DNA of 64,000 nt from Lumbricus rubellus (GCA_945859605.1 OX243828.1:25361397-25425396); one strand, 5' to 3'. Shown: positions 21,461-34,033, numbered from the stretch's first letter. Program-made: numbers and translations. Notes: generated by a model from the letters alone, not told the origin.

Positions 21461-21695
21461 TGTGGTGCGCGGTGGTGCAGTGGGTATGTTCGTTGCCATA
21501 CAGCCGAAGGATTGCAGGTTCGAATCTACCACAAGCCGCCGTGTATGGATTTTGGGCAAGTCCTTCACTCTCTATTGGCCATGCGCTTCGGCGTGAAACT
21601 CCGATGCAGTGTTCGCTCTGTTACAGTAGTCGGTAGCGTTGCTGAGTAGCAATCTTGAAGGGGCGCTACAACAGTTAGGTGCAAATACATACAAA
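21461..21695 (+). mobile_element. tRNA-derived SINE (family S)
   Basis: Starts GCGCGGTGGTGCAGTGG; B-box GGTTCGAATCTACC; body and tail CTTGAAGGGGCGCTACAACA present, with small insertions near 21620. Confidence 0.87.
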
Positions 21696-21697
21696 CC

Positions 21698-21818
21698 CCG
21701 TCTTTGCACGAACGGAGCCAAAACTATAAGACACATTTCACTTGAGGTGGATTCGAACCTGGAACCTTCCGGCTCCAAGGCACCGAACCCACACTACACC
21801 ACCGGTCCACCACGCCCC
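21698..21818 (-). mobile_element. SINE variant with the same tRNA head and a different body
   Basis: The minus strand has a family-S head with B-box GGTTCGAATCCACCTCAAGT, but then switches to GAAATGTGTCTTATAGTTTT and GGCTCCGT, unlike the usual body. The same alternative body is at 14072-14131. It lies tail to tail with the preceding plus-strand copy. Confidence 0.7.
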
Positions 21819-22200
21819 AAATAACAGTAGGCCTTACAGTAATCGTATTTAAATACACGTTTACATTACATATTTATCAAGGTGCTGAAACTGCATCGGT
21901 CCCTTGTGCATGCATTCAGTGCATTTCTGAAGAGGAGCTGCATTGGAGCACATGTATTAACCAGAATTGGATTCTTCCTATGAAAGAGCGATTTGTTCCC
22001 CTCAACAATGGTTCAGACTGTATCTTCCCCCCACTGGGATGCATTTCCCCCATGCAATTCGCTCCTGCTGATGGCTATTTCCCATTGCTGGTCCCTGCTG
22101 CCCCAGCAATGACCCTCATTGTAATGCACTCTCAATCAGTCTCTCATCAGCCGGTATTGGTCATCGGGGACAGACTGGTGCATGTGTGCCAGACTTAGTC
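21819..22200. other. spacer, nothing recognised
   Basis: One 72-codon ORF without any recognisable domain. Confidence 0.5.
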
Positions 22201-22205
22201 ATTTC

Positions 22206-22513
22206 CCCACTGTCTCTGTCTGTCTCTCTGTTTCTCTATGTCTGTCTCTCTGTCTCTCTATGTCTCTGTCTCTGTTTCTCTGTCTCTTTGTCTCTGTCTC
22301 TCTGTCTCTCGCTCACTGTCAGTACATTTCTCTTCCATTATCTACCTTCTTCCTTTTAACCCTTGCCTCTGTCTGTAGGCCCTATCTCTTTCTGTATTTC
22401 TCTCCCTCTATTTATCTCTCACTCTTCCTCCTCTGTCTGTCTCTGTCCCTGTCTCTGTTTCCCTCTCTCTCCCCATCTCTTTCTCCGTCTTCCCTTCTCT
22501 ACCTCTCTGCTTT

Positions 22514-22588
<75 letters not shown>

Positions 22589-22590
22589 GC
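22206..22590. repeat. TCTG/TCTC polypyrimidine array
   Basis: Diverged CTCTGTCT repeats, becoming a clean TCTG run at about 22515-22588. Confidence 0.95.
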
Positions 22591-22894
22591 CTCTCTTTGT
22601 TCTTTGCCTATATCTCGAGCAACACTTTCCAGACGGCAATAAATGCCAGACATTACCTCTATCTGATGGCCGAAGAATAAGAAGAAGAAGTCGAGCTGAT
22701 TACCTTAGGATACTGAATCGTCTCGCATCGTCCATCACGTCCAATCAGGTTGAACGGACACGGATGGTTAGAGACAATTGAACGAGTTAAAGACTTCACC
22801 TGCTACCTGTCTGTCCTACCGCGATTCAATTCCTAATGATTTACCAAATCGAAAAAAGGCCTGGGATGCTATGTTTCTCTCCCTGTTTATCTGT

Positions 22895-22988
22895 TTGTCT
22901 ATCGGTGTGTCTGTCTGTCTGTCTGCCTGCCTGCATGCCTGCATGCCTATCTATCTATCTACCTATCTATCCATCCGTCCGTCCGTCC

Positions 22989-23079
<91 letters not shown>

Positions 23080-23140
23080 CATATATTCATCTATCTATCT
23101 ATCTATCTATTTATCTAGCTATCTTTTCATCTATCAATCT
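22895..23140. repeat. TCTG then TATC tetranucleotide arrays
   Basis: TCTG/TGCC words, then a TCTG run (22988-23020) passing directly into a TATC run (23020-23140). Confidence 0.95.
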
Positions 23141-24445
23141 ATCTTTCTGTCTTTTATCTCTCCACATGCCTGCTGTTGTCTATCACATCTACCACATCTA
23201 CTGTTGTCTATCCGTCTATCTATCTAGCTATCTTTCTGATTTCCTGTCTCTCTATGCGTATATATCCATCGCTGTATATCCACTATATCAAGATATCTAT
23301 CCCAATATCCAACGATCGATTTATTAGAAGCAGATATACATTTATCTCTGACCAAATAATTATTATCGATGGTGTTTGAAAAATAATTGTGTGTGGGACT
23401 TGCTCACGTTCCCTACACAATAGAAGTCACAGGGGAGGCTCGAATTCCAACCAGCCACGCTACAATAACCGGAGGTTGACTAACATTGTGTGCGTGACAA
23501 ATGTAGGCAGATCGTGTATAATATGATAACATGCAATAACAATGTATGTATCCAGCATGCATCACTGTATGCGTCAATTTATGTAGCCTATGTATTGATG
23601 CATCAAATGTATGGCACGCATGTCTGCATGTACAAATGTAAGTTTAGATGCATATCTGAATGAAATGTATGCTTATCTATCTGCAGCTACATATGCATGT
23701 ACTCATGTATGTATGTATATAATTATACAAGTATAGCTATGTGCACGCGTATGACATTAAATCTATCGGTATGATTGTATGTACGAATGTATGTATGCAT
23801 ACATTTCATGCATACAATTTAATCTGTGTAGGCCTAATTAGGCCCCTTCTAGTGGAATTGTTCTTTCGCGTGAGCTCCCTTAATATAATTAGGCCTATAC
23901 GTATAATAACAAAGTGTACCACAAAGATTATACTCACGCATTGTGTTTTATTGTTGTGAATTCACTTTGCTTTTATTCCTACAGAGGTCAAAAAACTAAA
24001 TGAAACGTGAAACTAAATTGACGCATGCAAGTTTAGGCAGATGTAGGCCTTTTGTTTACTGGATTTTAAGCAAGCCTGGACGTGTGCTTCATAGTTTGGT
24101 CCCACGTATAGGCCTAAAACAAATCGATTATGACCTTCATCTTTGATCTAGTTCCGCTTTTAGGCTCCATAGATATATGCAATAACAAGAGAAAGAATTT
24201 ATAGGGAATGTTGTATTCACACAGTTTTCGTTTTTTATTTATGACTTCATTTTTGCATAGGCTTACTGAAGAACGAATCTACAACAGCAGGTTCAATAAT
24301 AATATATACTTACTTAGTACTTACTATATGTAGGCTATGTGTGTACATGCATGGATGATAAGTAGGCCTATATATGTGTAAGACGATGCATAAGAACGTG
24401 CACTCACTAGATAGCTTGTAGGCAACTCACAAAGACCTGTTACTG
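23141..24445. other. AT-rich spacer rich in TAGGCCTA words
   Basis: Contains a weak SINE-like scrap at about 23396-23475 (GACTTGCTCACGTTCCCTAC then GGCTCGAATTCC) and several TAGGCCTA palindromes. No gene. Confidence 0.5.
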
Positions 24446-24503
24446 TTAACCCTTTGAACACGTTATTCATAGAGTTGTGGGAGCTCCGAGTTCAAAGGGT
24501 TAA
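24446..24503. mobile_element. 58-bp piggyBac-like miniature element
   Basis: TTAACCCTTTGAAC at the left end and its exact complement GTTCAAAGGGTTAA (after GA) at the right, 30 bp apart. TTAA at both outer edges matches the target duplication of piggyBac, and CCCTTT is typical of its termini. Too small to encode anything; could instead be a chance hairpin. Confidence 0.5.
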
Positions 24504-24515
24504 GAGTAAAATTAG

Positions 24516-24855
24516 GGTTGTGCCCAACATTCGCTTGGTGTTCGCATCGGAACCGAATAGCTATTCAGTATTCGCCCGAATAGTAGTGGTCAGACCGAAT
24601 ACAAATAGTGGTCACTAAACATCTGTTTCTGTATAATTATGCGGCTCCTATAGCAAGTGCATTCCGACTGGCAGAAGGATGAAAAAATTTCATGTGGTTA
24701 ACTGTTTACTTTTAGTGCAACGTCTTAAATTTACTGAACTGAAACTTTTGCTGACACTTGAAATTTTTAATGTTGTCGTTAGAGTTATTTTGTATACTAT
24801 ACGAGTATACGTATTCGTATTAGGCCGAAAAGTATTCGGTACAGCCATAGTTTAA
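24516..24855. mobile_element. possible hAT-like non-autonomous element
   Basis: The left end GGGTTGTGCCCAACATTCG and the right end read in reverse (TATGGCTGTACCGAATAC) are similar, and both are followed by ATTCG-rich sequence. No transposase and no convincing target duplication. Confidence 0.35.
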
Positions 24856-25750
24856 AAAATAGTCATAATACAACAGGAATTTTTTTTTTAAATTAAAAAA
24901 AGGACCCGTCCTTCCGGAAAATTTCCATTACAAACAGTCCAGTGTTTCCAATCTATCATTCGGCAAGTGAAAAATTTAATGAGTCGGAATATATATATGT
25001 ATATATATATTAAGGTCTCTTCAGTGCATGCTCATCCATACGAAACAGACTGCTGTGGGAGGCTATTCAGTATTCATATTATTATGCTAACGAGGGCCTG
25101 AAAAAATAGTGTTGAAATCGAGTCATTCACACCGAGTTCAACTCACCAAGTTCAACTCGATGTTTGGGCGACGATGAGGAGGAGGCGACTCTAAAGGTGA
25201 GACTCGATTTCTCCGAATAATAATTCTGACGCGTGTTCACCGTCCAATAATAATTTACAGCCGTCCTATTGTTGCTGTTGCTATACTAGAAAAGTAATTT
25301 AAATCCCTGGACCTGATCTAATTAGACATACCGACCGAAACAGCGGCAGAAATTCTAATGGAAGTGATATAAGGTATAATGTTGTTTTTGTTATTGGTTT
25401 GGTGGTGGTGGTGTAGTCTGTAGTCAGGTCATTTCTGATTAATTTGAAAATTAACCAATCAGTATATACATGTACATGTATTATAATGTTTGTCATGAAA
25501 CTCGATACGTTGATCAACTCACGGTTCGATTCTCACGAGTTTTGAACATTTATTCGATATATATTAAATACATTATACTATACAATGTATACATATTACA
25601 TAAATATCATATACATTACAAATTATATACTTAATGAGACCTTGACTTGTTTTCCCCAAAGTGGCACCACATATATTTTTTATTATTTATTTATTTATTT
25701 GCGATTAAAATTACAATGACGGAGTCTAGTATATTCTAATTGTTTATCCT
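24856..25750. other. AT-rich spacer
   Basis: TA-rich runs at about 24990-25010 and 25555-25630; no gene or repeat family identified. Confidence 0.5.
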
Positions 25751-25961
25751 GTATGTGCACTTCTAATAGCGCCCCTTCAAGCTCTCTCACTACTCAGAGG
25801 CGCTCCCGAATGCAGAGCGGACACTGCATCAGAGTTTCACGCCGAAGCGCTGAGCAATTGTGAGTGAAGGACTTGCCCAAGGTCCTTACGCAGCGAGGTG
25901 GATTCGAACCTCGAACCTTCCGGCTCCAAGGTAACGACGCCACCACTACACCACCGCCCCC
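25751..25961 (-). mobile_element. tRNA-derived SINE (family S), near full length
   Basis: Minus strand: GGCGGTGGTGTAGTGG head, GGTTCGAATCC B-box, full body, tail CTTGAAGGGGCGCTATTAGA. Confidence 0.88.
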
Positions 25962-26790
25962 ACAATCTTATTTAATCATGACGATGGTCTTGATAAGCTA
26001 CTTCGGTAAATGCTTAAAAATTCATCCACTGCTGACACTTTGGCAGTGCCAGTCCCAAGCTTGGATAAAGGAGGAGGGCGACGCTAAAGAGTTTTGCTAT
26101 CACACAGTGTATCTTTTAACCGAAACTACTATAAAGACATAGGCTACGTTGCGGTGGCACCTCTGTTAAGTGGGCGTTTGATAGCAGACCAACCTTCAGA
26201 ATGATCGGAGACTTGAATGTATTGTATAATAGGGTGGGCAAAAAGTTGAATCACCAGGTTCTTGGAAAATGCATGTCTGCATGACGTCCAAGCACGTATG
26301 CAAAAACTATGCATGCATGTCTGTATGTATGTGTGTACGTATATACATGGATTTGTGCATGTATGCATGCATTTGGGTGCGTCTAACGTGAACCCACGAA
26401 ACTATATTCAGGTCCATGCATGACATTGAGTGTATATCTACAAAGTTACATATAGTGCTTTTGACTTCACTGACAATTCAAGGCGTTGTTTAAAGAACCT
26501 ATGTGAATAGGAATAATTCTTAGTGCAATAGTAGGCCTATACATAAATACCTTATTTAAGCAGTTCATGTACAAAAGACAGGCCATATATATAATATAGA
26601 CACGTTATGTATATATATAATATATATATTATACATACATGTATAGGAGGCCTATCTTCTTTACAGGAGTTGTTTATCACATTGACATGCACATGTTCTG
26701 AATGGCATCGTGTGGGACTTGGTCGAACTGCCGTGTGATAGTGAATGGACCAGATTTCACAAACGTCAGACGTCATAGACTAAGCATATA
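25962..26790. other. spacer
   Basis: Some ATGC/TATG-rich stretches (26290-26370) and a TA-rich run near 26600-26630; no gene seen. Confidence 0.5.
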
Positions 26791-26912
26791 ATATAGACCT
26801 CATATTTATATAGGCCTGATATTTATATAGACCTGATATTTATATAGGCCTGATATTTATATAGGCCTGATATTTATATAGGCCTGATATTTATATAGGC
26901 CTAGAAAGGCCT
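26791..26912. repeat. 17-bp minisatellite, about 7 copies
   Basis: Unit ATATAGGCCTGATATTT with C/A variants; it contains the AGGCCT core that is abundant across the window. Confidence 0.93.
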
Positions 26913-28137
26913 GATATTTGGACCAACTCTTCTTTCTACTTACTTAACTCTCTCACGTTCACCAAACTCTCATCTAAACGTTGCTCCCTGCAAAGAACGC
27001 CTCCAACATGTGCGACACACATGCAACATATGCAACACATGTACAACGTGAACAACGCATGTTGTGTAAGATAAACAAGGCAAAATAAGACAAGACATAT
27101 ACTGTACAGCACAGACAACACATAATTTTTACACAACTAGACAACACATATACAGCACAGACAGCACATAATTATACACAACCAGAGCATAATGCAACAG
27201 ACAACACATATACAATATAGACAACAGATATGTAATCGTTGTAACGTAGACACCACACATACAGCCTAGAAAACATAAGCATACCAGTATTACCATATGC
27301 AACACATTTAGCCTATAATTATGTATACAGCATAATTATGGAGACTTAGCATGTGCAACACAATTGCAATATTTGCAACGCATACAATTTTTGCAACACT
27401 TGCACAATACTTAAAAACGTAGGCTACATGTAGGCCTATGCAACACACACACACAAACACACACACACAAACACACACACAAACACACACACACACACAG
27501 TTCGTTAGCACTGAACTCTAAACAGGTTGAGTACATGTACTATCGGATGTCATTCTACTCAAGGTTGAAACTTCATCTCACCTAGGCTATGTACATGTAC
27601 ATGTATATATACATTTGAACTTCATGCATAGTTTTTCAATACTTCTCGTTCATCAAAGACATCCCTCCCCTATAGTTGCCGAATTTCTTGCTATTAATTT
27701 ATGGCCCTCAGGCTCTAAATTCGGATGAATACTCTATGTATAATAAGTATGGAAATGGCTTAACTTTCATTAATGCAGTAAATTCTTATCGGTCAAAGGT
27801 GAATGGCCACCAAGCACGTCAGATCTTATTCTTAACCCTCTTGATTATCACTTCTGGGGAGCTATTCTGGAACATCGACAATATGCCTAATAGACAGTAG
27901 GGCCTATATATGTACAAATTGTACATAATAATAGTACCAAAGACGACACATATTAACATAGGCAAAACGTAATATACAGCATACACAAAAAATATACTAC
28001 ACAGACAACACAAATAGGCTACATTATGTAGACAGTGGATACAAAAGGGCTATAATATTGTAAAAAGCGCTATAAACATTTCTTTTCTTTAGTCATTGCT
28101 GGTGAGAACTACAATCTTAGCTTATAGTTGAACTTAC
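26913..28137. other. spacer downstream of the protocadherin exon, with a CA array
   Basis: CA-rich run at 27443-27500. The rest is AT-rich with many ACAACACA words. Later protocadherin exons should lie at or below this interval on the minus strand, but none could be identified by eye. Confidence 0.5.
28132..28137 (-). other. predicted splice donor of the protocadherin exon
   Basis: GTAAGT on the minus strand directly after codon 919. A stop follows six codons later if the site is not used. Confidence 0.7.
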
Positions 28138-30894
28138 GTAATCGTCAAGGCTTCTTCCGGAAACGTAAAGATTTCTCGAGACGTGGTGCGTTTTCCTGAC
28201 AACAACGACGTGACTTAAATCCAACATTTCCTGTTCGGGTATTTGAACAACGTCTTCATCATCGTCGTTTACGTTATTCTTAGACTTCTTATTCTTCATC
28301 TTCTGTTTCTTCTTCTTCTGGCGGCGATGCAAACAACGATACAAGAGAAATACGCCGACGATCGCTACAATCAACAGAACAACACCGAGCACGAGCGTCG
28401 GAAACAAAATGGCGTAGTCGTGGTGGCTCGACGACGATGACGTCAAACCGGAAGTCGCCTGGTCCTGGTTGAGGTCAGCCTTCGCAGGCAACATGGAGGC
28501 GTTGAGGTTAATAAAAATGTCGTACAATGTCGATCGCTTCGGGACGCCGTTATCCGTGACGCGTACCGTCAACCAGTGGACGCCACAGTCGTGCGCGTAG
28601 GGTGTCGATCCGGCTACCGTGATCACTCCCGTCTGCGGGTCGATTTCGAAAAGCGGAGTGAAGTTACTGTTCGTCGTGAGGAAGTACGTGACAGTCCCTG
28701 CAGGCCCATCGTCGGGGTCTGTCGCCTGGACTCGGGCGACGGCCGAACCGGGAGGCGCCCGGCAAGGGACCTGCAGCATCGGGTCCTTCTCGGTGGGGTA
28801 GACGACCGTAGGGTTGTTGTCGTTTTCGTCGGTGATGTGGATGACGAGTTGGGCGGCCGTCTTCAGCGATGGGAAGTCCTCGTTGGAGGCGGAGACGGTC
28901 GCGCGAAACACGGACTGCTGCTCGCGATCGAGAGACCGGAGAGTTCGGATCTCCCCCGTCTCTGCGTCGATGTCGAAGACACCATCGCACCCGCGGAGGG
29001 CGTAGACTATCCGCCTGTAAACGAGGTTGGCGTCGGCGTCCTCCGCACTCACGAGCCCCGTCATCGTCCCAGGGGGTTGGTTCTCGGCCACCTCGAAGTA
29101 GTAGGTCGCCCGTGAGAAGATTGGCGGCTCGTCGTTGACATCTACAACCTCCACGGTCAGCATCGTCGAGGCACACCTCGCCGTCGGTTCACCCCGATCG
29201 CAGACGAGGACACGCTGCGTGTAGATCCTCCGCCACTCGTAATTAAACACAACGTTTGCCCGGACTTCTCCTGATGCCGCATCCACGACCATTGGAGCCA
29301 TGTCCGAGCTGCCCCCGCCTGGATAGTCCAGCTCGTAGCGTAGCTCCCCGTTCAATCCCGTGTCCTCATCGGTGGCGTTGAGTCGCAGCAGGAGAGTCCC
29401 AATGGCATTGTTCTCTGTTATAGACACCTTGAAATTGTCTTGAATGCGGGGACTGTGGTCGTTGATGTCAACGATTCGAACCTGAATCTTCGTCGAGTTC
29501 GACAGAGGTGGGAGACCGTGGTCGATGCACTTCAGAACGGCCTCCTTCCGCTTCTCCGTTTCCAACTCACGGTCGAACGACCTCGCCGTGCGCAGAGTGT
29601 ATTCGTTCGCGTACTGCGACTCGAGAAAGAAGTCCGTCGGCGGACTGACATCGCACGTCACCCGTCCACTGTCGCCACGGTCAGCGTCGTGGACAAGGAC
29701 GTGGGCGACCAGCGACCCAGGCTGGGCGTGCTCGTCCACCTCCGCTTGACCAGAGGCGGTCAGTGTTGAGATGGTCAGTTGCGGGGCGTTGTCGTTCGTG
29801 TCCGCGATTCGCACGGTCACTCGAGTGAAGGCCGAGTTGGGACTTGCCCCTCCGTCAGTTGCCGTCACCCTCAGGTGCAGCACGTCCTCGTTCTCCCTGT
29901 AGTGGAGCGGGGCCCTCGTGCTGATCTCCCCGGTCAGGTTATCGATGGTGAACACCTCGCCGTACATGGATTCCGTGTAAGGAGCGAAGCTGTAGAAGAC
30001 CAGAGCGTTCCAACCGACATCCGCATCCGATGCGCGAACCGTCAAGATCACTGATCCTGGTCGCACAGTCTCCGATATGTTGACCTTGTATGACTGCGAG
30101 TCGAAGCGAGGGAAGTTGTCGTTGGCGTCGGCCACGGTCACGTTAATCCTCAACTGACCCTTCCTCGGGGGACTTCCGCCATCCACGGCTGTCACGACGA
30201 GGTAGTAAGCGTCGAGGGTTTCGCGGTCCAGTCGATCGGTGAGGCGCAGCTGGATTGCAGTCGTGCCGTCTCGATGGTGGGTGATCTGCAGGTCGAAAGG
30301 GGTGTCCTTCGGGGACAGTTCGTAGCGCTGGACCCCGTAGATCGCGCTGTCCGTGTCCAACGCAGCCGGTAGCGACACGAGGCTGCCAATGGCGGCGCTT
30401 TCCGTCATCTCCACGGTAACTGTATCCGGGTCGAAGGTCGGGGTCTGATCATTTACGTCATCGATGACGACGACGGCTTTGATGATCTGGAAGAAGTTGG
30501 ACGGACTGACGACGATGTCGAGTCGGATATCACAGGACTCGGAGAAGGATGCGGGGCAGGCGGTCTCTCGATCGATCCTCTGACTAGAGCTGAGAAGTCC
30601 GGTCGTTTCATTCAACCGGAAGTACTTGTAGTTGCCGTCGGTCCTGCGCAGCTGGACCCTCATCTGCGTCATGTCCTGCGGAGAAAAGGTCGTCGAAAGA
30701 CCGTAGTCCAGCAGGACGTTGCCGACCAGCGTGTCCGGTGGTTCCTCCTCGCTGAAGCGGTACTGGAGGAGGGATGCGGCCTGAGGACAGCCGACGAGGG
30801 AGCAGAGAAGGGCGCAGATCGAGATAAGGGTCTTGACCGTCACGCAGGAGTAGTGCGTGACCCCGTGAGCCACCCCGGACCCCATAAATACCAT
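28138..30894 (-). CDS. protocadherin-like cell adhesion protein, large first coding exon
   Basis: Read from ATG at 30894. A hydrophobic signal peptide at about residues 20-40 is followed by seven extracellular cadherin repeats. The calcium-binding linkers are DVNDQ (146), DANDN (256), DTNDN (365), DINDH (476), DVNDE (585) and DENDN (690); the seventh repeat ends near 797. A serine-rich juxtamembrane segment (816-823) precedes one membrane helix (about 827-853) and a basic, then acidic, cytoplasmic tail. The whole ectodomain in one exon with seven repeats matches delta-type protocadherins. The ORF continues to 28117, but at 28137 the minus strand reads GATTAC followed by GTAAGTT, an ideal splice donor. 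The exon therefore most likely ends after residue 919 (SLDDY) and the remaining tail is encoded by downstream exons not located. GC content is far above the flanks. Role: calcium-dependent adhesion at the plasma membrane (family knowledge). Confidence 0.93.
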
Positions 30895-31184
30895 CGAGAT
30901 TCGTTCAACTCATTTATCAACCGATCACATCGGTAAGAGACGTCTTTCCCTTATCGCCAATGCTTTAGAACTGTAACCGATTCAATCTACCATCTCACCC
31001 TCCTCCTCGTTTCGGCTTGTTTACTAGGAAATGAAGACTATAATACGGAATTCAATTTACGAAAGACTCTATTAACATTCCATCGGCATTAACCCCTAAG
31101 AGGCCCCACGCAAAGATTCGTCGATATAAGTGCAGACACTTCAGAAGTAACCCAGGCGTGTCCACCACCGCAGCTCAGCTCTTA
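30895..31184. other. upstream region of the protocadherin exon
   Basis: No TATA box or further coding sequence recognised; presumably 5' UTR or intron. Confidence 0.4.
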
Positions 31185-31412
31185 CCGTTTCCCCGTTTCA
31201 CCGTTTCGCCGTTTCACCGTCTCCTCGTTTCACCGTTTCACCGTTTCACCATTTCACCGTTTCTTCGTTTCACCGTTTAACCGTTTCACCGTTTCACCGT
31301 TACACCGTTTCACCTTTCACCGTTTCACCGTTTTACCGATTCACCGTTTTCTCGTTTCACCGTCTCCTCGTTTCACCGTTTCACCTTTACACCGTTTCAC
31401 CGTTTCACCGAC
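31185..31412. repeat. GTTTCACC octamer minisatellite
   Basis: About 28 imperfect 8-bp units of CCGTTTCA with CCTCGTTT variants, 0.3 kb upstream of the protocadherin start codon. Confidence 0.95.
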
Positions 31413-32321
31413 CCCCTACTTCCAAAGTATCACCGCTACCTTCTTGCAGCTGTAACTGAAGACAGGATTCGATCCTCATACCTTCGGCGAACATTCCGTA
31501 CAATTACTCCACTCATTTCTTCCACGGGATACACCATCTCGGAATACACCAGTAACGTAAACAGCGACATCGAACGTAGCTTCACCAACAACGACGAGAC
31601 TGAAAGGTCCTCTCCTATGGATGCGCTGCGCTTCAACATAGCGATCCGTGTGTTAGCGTCTTTAGCCGCTTCGCACAAGCGCCCCGCACGACGGACGACT
31701 AGAGAGTAGTTTCCAACGCAAAGTATAGGAGCAGGCGAGACCTCCTACCGATCTACAACGCTTGAGAAAACTCCTTCGGCCAGCAACCAACTTATCGACT
31801 GCCTGCCTGCTTGGCGCCCGGCCGACCGACCGACCGACTGACTGACTGGCCGGCATTCATAGCCCGGTTGCGATAGGCTACGCATCTATGCACACAATAA
31901 TAATACTACTACTCGCATGTGTTTTGTCGTGTGTATGATTATATCGGTGATGTTTACGTATTCGTTGCCTATGGGGACCTCAACACGTGAAGGACTGTTG
32001 GCAGCAGCGATTAGTTCGCTGTTGTTACTGTTACAAAACGCGAGGCATCGGCCTTCACGTGTCATTTCTTAGCAGTCTTTCATGATGTGTACTCGTGCGA
32101 CCCATTAATTGCATCTCAGCCTGGGCAATTTTGTCTGCGTTCTTATATATAAACAGCATTACCCTTTGACTCCCAGACACGGCACAGCACGGGCTATATA
32201 GGTGCGTCTCAGTATAGCAGATAAGTGTCTAGGTCTATAGTAATTAGCCACAATACTCTACTCGCAAATTGCCCGTAAACTACCTTAATAGCTCGTTTAA
32301 GGATCCCAGCTTTAGGTCTAC
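31413..32321. other. spacer, nothing recognised
   Basis: Moderate GC up to 31860 and a short GACC/GACT run at 31820-31850. Two short minus-strand ORFs lack recognisable features. Possibly the promoter or 5' UTR of the protocadherin. Confidence 0.4.
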
Positions 32322-32390
32322 CCCGGCGCTCGTGAATAACCTGAAGCCCTAGCTTTTGTTCCAATTGGCGCTTTAAAATTTGTTTGCTGT
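32322..32390 (+). mobile_element. degenerate family C repeat
   Basis: GGCGCTCGTGAATAACCTG, then TTTGTTCCAATTGGCGCTTTAA, a weak match to the copy at 11918-12037. Confidence 0.35.
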
Positions 32391-32892
32391 ACGATTATAC
32401 GATAGTGATGAATTTATTTTCTGAATTGTACAAGGGAAATTTTTTATATTTTGCTCTGCTGTACCTTTTTGTACAATATTGAATTTGTACAATATTATTC
32501 CATTGTGTTGTCTTGCACGGTATTGTGTTTTTTTTATTGTATTGTATTGTATTGCAATGGGCAGCTCCCTTCACATTAGGCGTATTCGTTGAAAGTCTTT
32601 TAAAAGCTGCATGCCATTGACTCCTCTGCCCAAATCTCCGTGTGTGGTTAGTTAGTACATACCACCACATCCTTTAAGTCCACAGTTCAAAGTAATCATG
32701 CATGCACTTAAAGGCTGTGCACTAACACTACGAAGGACCAAAAGACCTGTTCACCTATAAGCTAAACGCACACATTGTCGGTAATGCACGCAAATCTGTA
32801 TAGAATATACATTAACGCCTTCATAGTCAAACATGTCCTCCTACATAATAGCTAGGCCTATACAATATGAATGTTTTTTTTCTTTAACTCTC

Positions 32893-32925
<33 letters not shown>

Positions 32926-33486
32926 AAATATATATATATATACATATATATAATTTAGTCTCACATAGCCTATAATCCTATGCATTATGCACAGGAGGTA
33001 TGGGTAGGCTAGCGTGAGAAATCGGCCACAAAGTCTATAGTCTTATGCTTATGTAATTGTTCAGTAATTCGTGTTTATGCAAACTATTACAGTAAATACA
33101 GTTCTCATCTGATCATAGCAATACTTGCGTGTAGGCTATAGCTGGTTGAACTGCTGTATCATTTGTAGCTTGTTGATATCATGTCAGTGGGTCAAGCATA
33201 TACATGTATGTCAACAACTCAAACATCAGTAATGTGTAAGTAAGTATTCCTTTTAAATCTCAGTTGCAGACCGCATTCTGAATTTCAAACAACATTACAC
33301 ATAACTTGACATAAGCATGTAGGCTACATTCCAATAGGTCTACATTGCAAGAACAATTAATCAGAATAAAAAATTATATAATAGCCTACGAATTCACGTA
33401 AGATATGTCCGCATTCGATCACTAGCCTCCTGGAGAACTCTATACCGTTTGACCTTGGTCGATTAATTAGAGAGCTCTGAGTTATT
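32391..33486. other. AT-rich spacer
   Basis: Short ATTGT (about 32535-32560) and TCTG (32893-32920) runs; no gene. Confidence 0.5.
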
Positions 33487-33585
33487 TAATGGGGGAGTTC
33501 ATGAAGTTAATGGGGGAGTTCATGAAGTTAATGGGGGAGTTCATGAAGTTAATGGGGGAGTTCATGAAGTTAATGGGCAAGTTAT
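33487..33585. repeat. 21-bp minisatellite, about 5 copies
   Basis: Unit TTAATGGGGGAGTTCATGAAG, nearly perfect. Confidence 0.95.
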
Positions 33586-33642
33586 GACCAACAGATCCAA
33601 ATGTTCAGGGTTGAGTATAATCGAAGCATAATTATTATTGCA

Positions 33643-33795
33643 TCAGCCGAAAGCACTGAGAAATTGTGTGAGCGAAGGATTTGCTCCAGGTTCCCACATA
33701 ATATGTAGTACACAAGTCTCCGAGGAAAAGGATAGAGGGTTTGAACCCATACTCTCTTCATCACAAAGCAAGTACTCTAACTAATCGGCCAATGT
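33643..33795 (-). mobile_element. SINE with a different tRNA head (family S2)
   Basis: The minus strand begins GGCCGATTAGTTAGAGTACT and has a perfect GGGTTCAAACCC B-box, then a body related to family S (GGGAACCTGGAGCAAATCCT, AATTTCTCAGTGCTTTCGGC). So a second tRNA-type head is fused to the same kind of body. It lies head to head with the next copy. Confidence 0.65.
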
Positions 33796-33810
33796 GTTCT
33801 GTGCATGTAA

Positions 33811-34033
33811 TTCGCAGTGGTGTAGTGGGTATGTTCGTCGCCTGGCAGGCGGAAGATTGCAGGTTCGAATCCGCCTCAAGACGCCGCGTAGGGACCTTGG
33901 GCATTCAGGTCCTTCACTCGCAATTGCTCAGCGCTTCGGCGTGAAACTCCGATGCAGTATACGCGCTTTAGTCGGGAGCGCCTCTGAGTAGTGAGCATGA
34001 AGGGGCGCTATAATAAGTGCGCATGCAAACAAA
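33811..34033 (+). mobile_element. tRNA-derived SINE (family S), full length
   Basis: CGCAGTGGTGTAGTGG head, GGTTCGAATCC B-box, complete body including GGGAGCGCCTCTGAGTAG, and tail CATGAAGGGGCGCTATAATA. Confidence 0.88.

Noticed and set aside
28576..30389. Several ORFs of 60-180 codons opposite to or overlapping the protocadherin
   Set aside because: Shadow frames of a GC-rich coding exon; no domain content.
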